From JABFRJ01 sp031365465 (GTDB lineage: Bacteria; Pseudomonadota; Alphaproteobacteria; Rhizobiales; Hyphomicrobiaceae), in assembly GCA_031365465.1 (NCBI GenBank), contig JANLYD010000022.1, forward strand, positions 1 through 15,113: DNA of 15,113 bases. The letters are read 5' to 3'. Below the pieces are notes generated by a model. That model did no database searches. It was given only the letters and a program-made list of their open reading frames with translations, and was not told where the DNA came from. Within the stretch, counting starts at the first letter, position 1. The number at the start of each line of letters is the position of its first letter. Position numbers and translations under genes: made by a program. This document shows positions 1 through 6,124 of the stretch, piece after piece.

Positions 1-113
1 GCGCCCGCCACTACGGCGCCATCGCCACCGATGCCCTCGAGATCTTCCCCGACAGCACCCCCAAGCGCGCCCTCGACGGCGTCGTCGCCTTCTGCATCAG
101 CCGCAGCCACTGA
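1..113 (+). CDS. Polyprenyl diphosphate synthase, C-terminal end (partial)
   Basis: Only the last 36 codons and the TGA stop (111-113) lie in the window; the reading frame begins at base 3. The visible peptide contains ARHYGAIATDALEIFPDS and ends in VAFCISRSH. This is the usual tail of trans-prenyltransferases of the octaprenyl/decaprenyl type (IspB-like): a helix rich in Ala, then a FPDS turn, then a final helix ending in an Arg. Such enzymes extend farnesyl diphosphate with isopentenyl diphosphate to make the ubiquinone side chain. The Asp-rich catalytic motifs lie outside the window, so chain length cannot be judged. It converges on the TIR-protein gene, with only 10 bp between the two stop codons and no terminator hairpin between them. 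Confidence 0.72.
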   Translation, partial: ARHYGAIATDALEIFPDSTPKRALDGVVAFCISRSH

Positions 114-123
114 CGGCGCAAAC

Positions 124-1392
124 TCAACCGCCGTTCAGCCCTTCCGCCGGCCGATTTCGCTTCGGAGCAACCTGTGGCACCGGCTCGCCGCGCTCGTTCA
201 CGGCCCGGTTTCGCTCGTTCTGACGTTGAATCTGCAGCAGCAGCGGCAGCTCTTGCGTCGGAGCGGCGTAAGCAGGATTCGCGGCAGCGCGATTAGGTAG
301 ATAGTCATCCACGCTGTACATTTTAAATGTTGGTATTATTGCCGGAACAGCGGGTTTTGCCGCTGGGGCGGTTACTTGGTACTCATCCACGCGATGCATT
401 TTGAATTGCTCCGCCGGCGTCGGCACTGCAGGTTTCGCGGGAGCAGCAGCAGGCTCATTCAAACTTCGCATTTTCCAGTTTGCTGAAGGGGCGGCAGCCG
501 ATCTTGCGGCAGGAGGCGCACTCACACTCAGATCTTGAACTGTATAGGGAGCCGCGACAGCCGCTGGGGAAGCGTATTGTTCGGCAGCAGGAGCAGCAGA
601 GGCTGCGGCGACAGCAGCGGCGGCCTGTGCGGCTTGAGCGCGGGCCTCGGCCTCGGCTTTCCGCATCCGCTCGGTTTCAGCACCCGACCTGACGGCCGCC
701 AAACGCACGGCTTCGAAGGCCTCGGCTCGGGCCGTGCGTACCGATGTCGACGTCGCATTGTCGCCGGAATAACTTTTGATGCTCGCCAGAACCGCCTCCC
801 ACAGCGCCGGCAGCGCGAGGGCTCCGGTGTAACTGCCGACGGCCACTGCGAGGACTGCGGCGATGGCGCTCGCCGGCAGCCACTTCTGCGACACGACGCG
901 GGCCGTTCGCTGTCCCAACGGACGCAATTTTCGCAATGTCGCAATAGCCGATAGCAGCTCCGCGATGTCGCGCGCGAAACGCTCGTGCACCACGTCGTGC
1001 TTCTGGTAGAGCGCGAACTCGCGAATGTCGGCGGGCAAGTCTTCCAACCGTGGCAATGTGTGCAGATGGCCCTCCCGCCCGACGCGCACCGGAATGACCA
1101 CAATTTTGCGACGCAGCGCCTCGGCGATTTCCTCACGCACATAGTCCCGGTCGCCATCGGCCGAACGCGCTTGGAGCAGTTCGAGCCAGCGCGGACCGAC
1201 AACCGCTATGAGGATGTCGCAAACACCCAGCGCTTTCGCAAGCTCTTGGTCGAATCGCTGTCCGACCAGCAGATCATCGACATCCATGAAGACATTGGCG
1301 CGGCCGAATTTCGCGACCAACCCATCCCGCAGGCTGCGCGCATCGCCGGGCGCATCGTCGCGGCGGTAGTTGATAAATATTTTTCCGGCCAT
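124..1392 (-). CDS. TIR-domain protein with one transmembrane helix and a repeat-bearing Ala/Pro-rich tail
   Basis: 422 residues. Residues 4-148 form a bacterial TIR domain: it opens with KIFINYRRDD (4-13), has FMDVDDL (35-41), IAVVGPRWLELL (62-73) and DYVREEI (83-89) followed by KIVVIPV. Glu87 or Glu88 sits where TIR NAD-cleaving enzymes carry the catalytic Glu, so NADase activity is possible but unproven. Residues about 172-194 are a hydrophobic helix, which suggests a cytoplasmic TIR domain and an extracytoplasmic tail. Residues 220-265 are a charged, Ala-rich, probably coiled helix; 266-367 are Ala/Pro-rich with three related segments (W/F-K-M-x-x-V/L-D/N-E/D). I chose the ATG at 1392 because TIR domains usually begin within a few residues of the start; an in-frame ATG lies upstream at 1449, and no good ribosome site supports either. 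Proteins of this layout occur singly in proteobacteria with unknown roles. No defence partner gene is adjacent. Confidence 0.82.
   Translation of the reverse strand: MAGKIFINYRRDDAPGDARSLRDGLVAKFGRANVFMDVDDLLVGQRFDQELAKALGVCDILIAVVGPRWLELLQARSADGDRDYVREEIAEALRRKIVVIPVRVGREGHLHTLPRLEDLPADIREFALYQKHDVVHERFARDIAELLSAIATLRKLRPLGQRTARVVSQKWLPASAIAAVLAVAVGSYTGALALPALWEAVLASIKSYSGDNATSTSVRTARAEAFEAVRLAAVRSGAETERMRKAEAEARAQAAQAAAAVAAASAAPAAEQYASPAAVAAPYTVQDLSVSAPPAARSAAAPSANWKMRSLNEPAAAPAKPAVPTPAEQFKMHRVDEYQVTAPAAKPAVPAIIPTFKMYSVDDYLPNRAAANPAYAAPTQELPLLLQIQRQNERNRAVNERGEPVPQVAPKRNRPAEGLNGG
305..482 (-). repeat. Threefold protein repeat in the TIR-protein tail
   Basis: Residues 305-313 (NWKMRSLNE), 329-338 (QFKMHRVDEY) and 355-364 (TFKMYSVDDY) share the pattern aromatic-K-M-x-x-V/L-acidic/N-acidic-Y. 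They are joined by near-identical linkers of the type AAAPAKPAVP and APAAKPAVP. The period is 24-26 residues. At DNA level the second and third copies share the catccacgc core and the cattttgaa/cattttaaa core on the plus strand. The segments look like short interaction motifs on a flexible linker; their role is unknown. Confidence 0.6.
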
Positions 1393-1459
1393 GGCAGCAT
1401 CCGTCAACTCACGACGGGATCTTATCACATGGCTCGCCAAGGCGCACACGTCTCATAAC

Positions 1460-1487
1460 GCCAGTCAGTTGCATTGCGTACACTGGC
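1460..1487. promoter_or_regulatory. Inverted repeat upstream of the TIR gene
   Basis: GCCAGT (1460-1465) and ACTGGC (1482-1487) form a perfect 6-bp dyad with a 16-bp spacer, 68 bp upstream of the TIR-protein start. The size suits an operator, but no regulator gene is nearby and the match could be chance. Confidence 0.25.
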
Positions 1488-1512
1488 CTACCTGAACGAT
1501 TGTGAGACGCGT

Positions 1513-1536
1513 CCCGACGGCCCTGCGGCCGTCGGG
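1513..1536. terminator. Strong hairpin downstream of the exported Gly-rich gene
   Basis: CCCGACGGCC (1513-1522), loop CTGC, GGCCGTCGGG (1527-1536): a perfect 10-bp GC-rich stem with a 4-nt loop. It lies 28 bp beyond the stop of the minus-strand Gly-rich gene and upstream of the TIR gene, the right place to end that transcript. Neither strand has a following T-run, so it is not a textbook rho-independent terminator; it may instead protect a 3' end or pause transcription. Confidence 0.5.
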
Positions 1537-1563
1537 TTCACTCAGGCGATCACGTCATGCCGA

Positions 1564-1908
1564 TCAGTAGTAGCGGCACACACGGCGGTGCCAACGATGG
1601 CTCCACCAGCAGCGTGGCCCACTGGCATAAAAGCCGATCGCGGGGCCGTAGAAACGCGGACCGTAGAAGCCGCGATAGCCGCCATAACCGCGTCCACCGT
1701 AGCCGCCGTGGCCGCCGCCCCAACCACCATGATGGCGTCCACCGCCGTGCCACTGCACGGGCGTAATGTCGGTTGCCGGTGTGGCCGTCGTCACCGTCGC
1801 CGCCGCCGTAGACGTTGCCGGTGCCGGCGCGGCCGATGCCGTATCCGACAGGGCCGTGCCGGCGAGCGCGGCGATGCCCGCGCAGGCCATGATCAAGTGT
1901 CGTCTCAT
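1564..1908 (-). CDS. Small exported Gly/His/Tyr/Trp-rich protein
   Basis: 114 residues. The first 26 form a signal peptide (MRRH, hydrophobic core from about residue 5 to 20, likely cut after TASA). Residues 27-50 are Ala/Thr/Pro-rich. Residues 54-97 are a low-complexity Gly/His/Tyr/Arg region with GGYGGRGYGGYRGFYGP-type repeats, and the end holds two cysteines (Cys100, Cys111) in a Trp/Arg-rich tail finishing RYY. A GGGAGT ribosome site (1914-1919) lies 5 nt before the ATG and fixes the start. Proteins of this composition are common in alphaproteobacterial periplasms and have no established function; surface or metal binding through His and Cys is only a guess. Confidence 0.75.
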   Translation of the reverse strand: MRRHLIMACAGIAALAGTALSDTASAAPAPATSTAAATVTTATPATDITPVQWHGGGRHHGGWGGGHGGYGGRGYGGYRGFYGPRFYGPAIGFYASGPRCWWSHRWHRRVCRYY

Positions 1909-2220
1909 GTCGTACTCCCGTTGTTGCTCCCGGATTGCCGAGAAATCGCGAAGCGCCGCACATTGGCGACCGCCTCGCTTTCAAGACGTCAGCTCAACGC
2001 CAACCACCGCCGCGTCCGTCGCTAAAAATGCAATTATTTGATTTGTTTCATGGTGTTGAAGGAACATGTGCGCGCCACGATCAGGGCAACGGCATTCCAT
2101 TCAGCAGGCGTTCATAAACATTCCGCGCGCGCTATCATCATTTGCACATCAGCGGCGAAGGCCGCATTCTCAGCCGGTGCGCCACACACGTGCACGCTTC
2201 GCCTGATGCGGGAGGCCCAG
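1909..2220. other. Intergenic region between divergent exported-protein and thioesterase genes
   Basis: 312 bp without a credible gene. The plus frame stays open upstream of the thioesterase from 2038, but the peptide is Cys/Ile/His-rich with no domain, so I treat it as untranslated. The region holds an AT-rich patch at 2024-2050 and a candidate plus-strand promoter at 2111-2138. Confidence 0.6.
2111..2138 (+). promoter_or_regulatory. Candidate sigma-70 promoter for the thioesterase gene
   Basis: TTCATA (2111-2116), 16-bp spacer, TATCAT (2133-2138, 5 of 6 to the -10 consensus). Transcription would start near 2145, giving a leader of about 75 nt before the ATG at 2221. Confidence 0.4.
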
Positions 2221-2646
2221 ATGGCATCGAACGACGTCTCCGAACCCACAGACCTAGCTCGGCTGAACGACTTGGCGCTACCCTTCGCCAAACACATCGG
2301 CATGGAGTTCGTCAGCGCCGGCAAAGACAAAGTGATCGGCCGGATGACCGTCACTGCAGCCCTGTGTACCCGCCCCGATATCCTGCACGGCGGCGCCATC
2401 ATGGCCTTCGCCGACACGTTGGGTGCTGCCGGCACGTTCCTCAATCTGCAGGCGGGCTCAGGCACCACGACGATCGAGAGCAAGACCAACTTTCTCGGCG
2501 CGGCCCCCATCGGCACCACCGTTATCGGCGAAGCGACACCCGTCCATCGCGGCCGCCGCACGATGGTCTGGCAAACCAAGATCACCGGTGCCAACGGCAA
2601 GCTGATCGCCCTCGTCACTCAAACCCAAATGGTGCTGGAGACGTAG
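2221..2646 (+). CDS. PaaI-family hotdog-fold acyl-CoA thioesterase
   Basis: 141 residues, the normal size for the family. The hotdog helix motif is clear: DILHGGAIMAFADTLGAAG (53-71), with His56-Gly-Gly and Asp65, followed by TTTIESKTNFLGAAP (82-96) where the second strand pairs across the dimer. Family members hydrolyse acyl- or aryl-CoA thioesters, often as salvage enzymes that free trapped CoA. The start at 2221 is chosen because GGAGG (2211-2215) lies 5 nt upstream and the hotdog domain begins soon after. The next gene is a carboxyltransferase subunit acting on branched acyl-CoA, 125 bp downstream on the same strand. A shared role in acyl-CoA metabolism is plausible but not shown; the substrate cannot be read from sequence. 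Confidence 0.85.
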   Translation: MASNDVSEPTDLARLNDLALPFAKHIGMEFVSAGKDKVIGRMTVTAALCTRPDILHGGAIMAFADTLGAAGTFLNLQAGSGTTTIESKTNFLGAAPIGTTVIGEATPVHRGRRTMVWQTKITGANGKLIALVTQTQMVLET

Positions 2647-2665
2647 GCATTCCTTGCAAAATGGA

Positions 2666-2715
2666 GGGGGTTCGGGAGATACCTTCCCCCGAGCGGGGAT
2701 TGGGGCGGCAGCCCC
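2666..2715. repeat. G/C-tract hairpin cluster between thioesterase and carboxyltransferase genes
   Basis: Alternating tracts: G5 at 2666-2670, G3 at 2674-2676, C5 at 2686-2690, G4 at 2695-2698, and GGGGC/GCCCC at 2702-2706 and 2711-2715 with a 4-nt loop. CCCC-GAGC-GGGG (2687-2698) is a second small hairpin. It looks like a compact intergenic element rather than ordinary leader sequence. There is no T-run, so no standard terminator. Confidence 0.4.
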
Positions 2716-2771
2716 ATTCGCGCGAGCGACGCCCGCATGACAGTCCCATCACCGACAGAGCCCCGCGCCCC

Positions 2772-4379
2772 ATGCCCCGCATCAAATCTTCGATCTCCCC
2801 CGACAGCGTCGACTTCAAAGCCAACGCCGCAGCCATGGGCGCACTGGTGGCCGACTTGCAGACCAAACGCGCCGAAACCGCCCTCGGCGGCAACGAGCAA
2901 TCCCGCGCCCGCCATGTCGGCCGGGGCAAACTCCTGCCGCGCGATCGCGTCATGACCCTGCTCGACCCCGGCTCACCCTTTCTCGAACTCTCCCAGCTCG
3001 CCGCCTACGGCATGTACGACGACGCAATCCACGGCGCGGGCGTCATCACCGGCATCGGTCGCGTCTCCGGCCGCGAATGCGTGATCGTCTGCAACGACGC
3101 CACGATCAAGGGCGGCACCTACTATCCGATGACCGTCAAAAAACATCTGCGCGCGCAGGAAATCGCGCTCAATAATAAGTTACCCTGCATCTATCTGGTC
3201 GACAGCGGCGGCGCCAACCTGCCCCACAACGCCGACGTATTTCCCGACAGCCAGCATTTCGGCCGCATCTTCTATAACCAAGCCCGCATGAGCGGCGAGG
3301 GCATTCCACAGATCGCAGCCGTGCTCGGCAGTTGCACCGCCGGCGGCGCGTACGTGCCGGCCATGTCGGACGAAACCATCATCGTGCGCAAGCAGGGCAC
3401 CATCTTTCTTGCAGGCCCCCCGCTCGTCAAAGCTGCCACCGGTGAAACCGTCTCGGCCGAAGATCTCGGCGGCGCCGACGTCCACACCCGCCTCTCCGGC
3501 GTCGCCGACCACTACGCCCTGCACGACCGCCACGCCCTCGATATCGCCCGCACTATCGTCGGCAATCTCGGTGCTGCCCGTACGCCCGACGTGACACTGC
3601 GCGCCGTCCGCCCACCAGCTTACGACACAGCCGAACTCGACGGCGTCGTGCCAGCATCGCTGATGACCCAATACGACGCCCGCGAGATCATCGCCCGCAT
3701 CGTCGACGGTTCCGACTTCGACGAGTTCAAAGCCAACTTCGGCACCACCCTCGTCACCGGCTTCGCCCACATCGAAGGCATCCCCGTCGCCATCCTTGCC
3801 AACAATGGCATTCTGCTGGCCGAGAGCGCGCAGAAGGCCGCTCACTTCATCGAGCTTGCCTGTCAGCGCAAGATACCCCTGCTGTTCCTGCAAAACATCA
3901 CCGGCTTCATGGTCGGGCGCGAGGCGGAAGCCGGCGGTATCGCCCGCCACGGCGCGAAAATGGTAACCGCCGTCGCCTCTGCCAACGTGCCGAAGATTAC
4001 GGTTTTGATCGGCGGCAGCTACGGCGCCGGCAACTACGCCATGTGCGGCCGCGCCTACTCGCCGCGCTTCCTGTTCACGTGGCCCAACGCGCGCTGCTCG
4101 CTGATGGGTGGCATCCAGGCAGCCTCCGTGCTCGCCACCGTCAAGCGCGACAACATCGAAGCCGCAGGCAAAACGTGGAGCGCCGAGGACGAAGCCGCGT
4201 TCCGCCAGCCGACCATGGACATGTTCGAGCGCGAGGGGCATCCCTATTTCATGTCCGCCCGCCTCTGGGACGACGGCATCATCGCCCCCAGCGAAACCCG
4301 TCGCGTCCTCGGCCTTGCCTTCGCCGCCTGCCTCAACGCCCCCATCGAGCCAACCAAGTTCGGCGTCTTCCGCATGTGA
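2772..4379 (+). CDS. mccB: Methylcrotonyl-CoA carboxylase-type carboxyltransferase (beta) subunit
   Basis: 535 residues, exactly the usual length of this subunit. It moves the carboxyl group from carboxybiotin on the alpha subunit to 3-methylcrotonyl-CoA in leucine breakdown. Two crotonase-like halves are visible: N-terminal with LVDSGGANLP (142-151) and GSCTAGGAYVPAM (186-198), C-terminal with NITGFMVGREAEAGGIARHG (375-394), GGSYGAGNYAMCGRAYSP (414-431) and MGGIQAASVL (445-454). These Gly-rich loops build the oxyanion holes. The ATG at 2772 matches the family N-terminus; the frame is open further upstream but that stretch is not conserved-looking. No clear ribosome site precedes it. No biotin carboxylase/biotin carrier subunit lies on either side, so its partner must be elsewhere. 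Geranyl-CoA or another branched acyl-CoA carboxylase is an alternative. Confidence 0.9.
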   Translation: MPRIKSSISPDSVDFKANAAAMGALVADLQTKRAETALGGNEQSRARHVGRGKLLPRDRVMTLLDPGSPFLELSQLAAYGMYDDAIHGAGVITGIGRVSGRECVIVCNDATIKGGTYYPMTVKKHLRAQEIALNNKLPCIYLVDSGGANLPHNADVFPDSQHFGRIFYNQARMSGEGIPQIAAVLGSCTAGGAYVPAMSDETIIVRKQGTIFLAGPPLVKAATGETVSAEDLGGADVHTRLSGVADHYALHDRHALDIARTIVGNLGAARTPDVTLRAVRPPAYDTAELDGVVPASLMTQYDAREIIARIVDGSDFDEFKANFGTTLVTGFAHIEGIPVAILANNGILLAESAQKAAHFIELACQRKIPLLFLQNITGFMVGREAEAGGIARHGAKMVTAVASANVPKITVLIGGSYGAGNYAMCGRAYSPRFLFTWPNARCSLMGGIQAASVLATVKRDNIEAAGKTWSAEDEAAFRQPTMDMFEREGHPYFMSARLWDDGIIAPSETRRVLGLAFAACLNAPIEPTKFGVFRM

Positions 4380-4439
4380 GCCTTCGCTGGGGACAGGCAC
4401 CTGAGGGCGACTAGAACTATGGCCCGTCACCCGACGCTG

Positions 4440-5342
4440 TCAAAATCCGCGCCGCAGTCCGCTGAGCAAGCCAGTCTTGAATCGCCCGAGCAACATCGCA
4501 GTGCGTCGCGTCGCACCGGGCGCACCGACCGCCCGCCAGAACTCGAAGCCACCGATCGCCCCCGAGAACATCTGGAATAAATCGAACATGAGTTGCTTGC
4601 CCGATGGGAGCATGCCGGCGTGGGTGGCAGCGATTACATCCATCGCGAGATAAAGTCCGGCTAGTATCGCGCCGATCGTGCAATCCGCCAGTCCTCGACG
4701 AATGTTCAAATGCTGCGCTGCTTTGACGAGCACAAGTACCGCGCTCCGCAGCACACCAAGTAAGATCATCGCGATGTAGAGCGTCGGCAGAAACATCGAG
4801 GCCCGCGCCAGCATGCCGCTCTGCGGTGCAATGCCCTGAGCGAGCGCCGACAGCAGGAAAAGCGTCGACAGATAGGCAAAGAACCCGCGCACATAAGCCT
4901 TGAACAGCACGGCGTTCGGCGGCGTCACGGCGTCCGCCTCCCGCCTGACCGATGCCTCCACCGGAGGCGCGTTCTGCCTGACGCCGCTTTGCGGTCCGTA
5001 TATCGCCAGCCGCCATGACCGCCGGACGAGCCATGCGATGGCGCACACCCCGAGCAGCGCAATGCCGAATTGGATGAGCCCGCCATTGAGACCCGACATG
5101 AGCAAGCCGAAGGCTGCCGCAACCCCCATTGCCATGGCCGGGGCCCGACCTGCAGCCCGGAACCAATCCGGCTGGGCATCGGGTTGCTGTGCGTTCGCCG
5201 GCGCGACCGCTACACGCGCCATCGTGCGGGGCGGCGCTTTCGCTTTTTGCCAGGGCTGCGGCGGCAAATCCGGCAGAAAGCGCACGGTCGACCCGGCGCG
5301 ACCAGCACTCACCGCGTCGACAAATCCTTTTCGCCTGTCCAT
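4440..5342 (-). CDS. Unrecognised multi-pass membrane protein
   Basis: 300 residues. The first 65 or so are polar, Pro/Ala/Arg-rich and probably cytoplasmic. Hydrophobic segments follow at about 68-84, 88-106, 152-171, 182-206, 217-239 and 250-270, giving five or six membrane helices; a hydrophilic loop (110-145) separates the first pair from the rest. The tail is basic (GRFKTGLLSGLRRGF). I recognise no domain. The start at 5342 (MDRRKGF) is a judgement: the frame is open for 170 codons further upstream, but that part overlaps the NTF2-like gene and reads as noise. A GGGG stretch about 11 nt upstream is a weak ribosome site. It converges on the carboxyltransferase gene with 60 bp between stops. 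Confidence 0.65.
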   Translation of the reverse strand: MDRRKGFVDAVSAGRAGSTVRFLPDLPPQPWQKAKAPPRTMARVAVAPANAQQPDAQPDWFRAAGRAPAMAMGVAAAFGLLMSGLNGGLIQFGIALLGVCAIAWLVRRSWRLAIYGPQSGVRQNAPPVEASVRREADAVTPPNAVLFKAYVRGFFAYLSTLFLLSALAQGIAPQSGMLARASMFLPTLYIAMILLGVLRSAVLVLVKAAQHLNIRRGLADCTIGAILAGLYLAMDVIAATHAGMLPSGKQLMFDLFQMFSGAIGGFEFWRAVGAPGATRRTAMLLGRFKTGLLSGLRRGF

Positions 5343-5487
5343 CGAACGCTTACCCCGCAACTTTCGGGGGAATGCTGACACAAACCGGTTAAAGTCGGAT
5401 TGCTGCGCGCCCGCCCCCTCATCCCCCCGATCAAAAGACGGGCGGTTTGGCGGGTGTCCCGCCCACGGGGTACGGGGCCGGCCCGGT

Positions 5488-5504
5488 TTTGCGCGAAGCG
5501 CAAA
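5488..5504. terminator. Short hairpin just downstream of the NTF2-like gene
   Basis: TTTGCGC (5488-5494), loop GAA, GCGCAAA (5498-5504): a perfect 7-bp stem, 9 bp beyond the stop of the minus-strand NTF2-like gene. Its position suits a terminator or 3'-end stabiliser, though no T-run follows on the minus strand. Confidence 0.4.
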
Positions 5505-5512
5505 CGCGAACC

Positions 5513-5932
5513 TCACCCCTCCTCGCCCGTCACTTGCACCAACCAGTCCGTCAGATTGTAATAGTTCGTCACCCGCGTGATCTGGCCGTCTTTGACGGCA
5601 AAAAACGCGCCGGCCGGCAGCACATACGTTTGCCCCTTCGCGGGCGGCAAGCCCTCGTCGGTATTCTTGTACGTGCCCACCACGTTGAATTCCGCAGCCC
5701 CTCGGCCACCATCCGGCGTGCTCATCACAACGATGTTTTCCAGCGTTTCCTTGTAGCAATGTGCCATACGCGCGTTGAAGGCGCGGAACGCCTCCTTGCC
5801 GAAGCGGCGCTCGCCCATGTTGACGTCGTGCACCACATCCGGTGCGAGGCACGCCAGCATGCCGTCGCTGTCGCCACGATTGAACGCGTCGTAATAGCGG
5901 TTGAGCAGCGTTTCGGTTTCCTCAGCGCGCAT
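5513..5932 (-). CDS. NTF2-like ketosteroid-isomerase-related protein
   Basis: 139 residues, the usual size for the ketosteroid isomerase-related SnoaL/NTF2-like family (I recall the model as TIGR02096). It has the N-terminal helix LLNRYYDAFNRGD (9-21), then DVVHDVNMGERRFGKEAFR (32-50) and the hallmark end TDEGLPPAKGQTYVLPAGAF (91-110), VKDGQITRVTNYYNLTDW (113-130). The cone-shaped fold usually binds a small hydrophobic ligand; the substrate here is unknown and isomerase activity is not implied. The ATG at 5932 is preceded by GGGAG about 10 nt upstream and matches the family start. It is divergent from the EEP-family gene, with 192 bp between starts. Confidence 0.85.
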   Translation of the reverse strand: MRAEETETLLNRYYDAFNRGDSDGMLACLAPDVVHDVNMGERRFGKEAFRAFNARMAHCYKETLENIVVMSTPDGGRGAAEFNVVGTYKNTDEGLPPAKGQTYVLPAGAFFAVKDGQITRVTNYYNLTDWLVQVTGEEG

Positions 5933-6124
5933 AAGTCTACATCTCCCAGGTCGCTTCCCTGGCGCTTTATCAGGCGTAACCCCCCACGTCACCTGTCCTT
6001 CGGCCGCGCAACTGAACTGTGGACCAACCGTCCGCCGCCGCCCGAAAGCGTGCCGCCGCTGCTACGGAGTCTGCCAGCGACTCACATCTTTTGCGCGCCT
6101 GCACGATGGCGCGGGAGAGCCCGC

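Noticed and set aside
124..1908. TIR protein plus Gly-rich exported protein as a two-gene defence system
   Set aside because: They are separated by 171 bp and a strong hairpin, the second is a low-complexity secreted protein, and no known defence partner is recognisable.
2111..2220. Longer thioesterase start at 2038 or at the ATG at 2206
   Set aside because: The GGAGG at 2211-2215 sits correctly only for the ATG at 2221, and the added peptide lacks hotdog features.
2142..2771. Open frame extending the carboxyltransferase N-terminus by 210 codons
   Set aside because: It overlaps the thioesterase gene in another frame, is Arg/His/Pro-rich noise, and the family length of 535 is met exactly from 2772.
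3180..4430. Long minus-strand open frame opposite mccB (416 codons)
   Set aside because: Gly/Asp/Val-rich antisense of a high-GC gene, with no domain; the plus strand is a complete known enzyme.
4417..5166. Minus-strand open frame alongside the multi-pass membrane gene
   Set aside because: Arg/His/Cys-rich and without hydrophobic segments; the neighbouring frame has regular membrane helices.
5447..6124. Open frame extending the EEP protein upstream
   Set aside because: It runs antisense to the NTF2-like gene; the EEP motif and a good ribosome site place the start at 6125.
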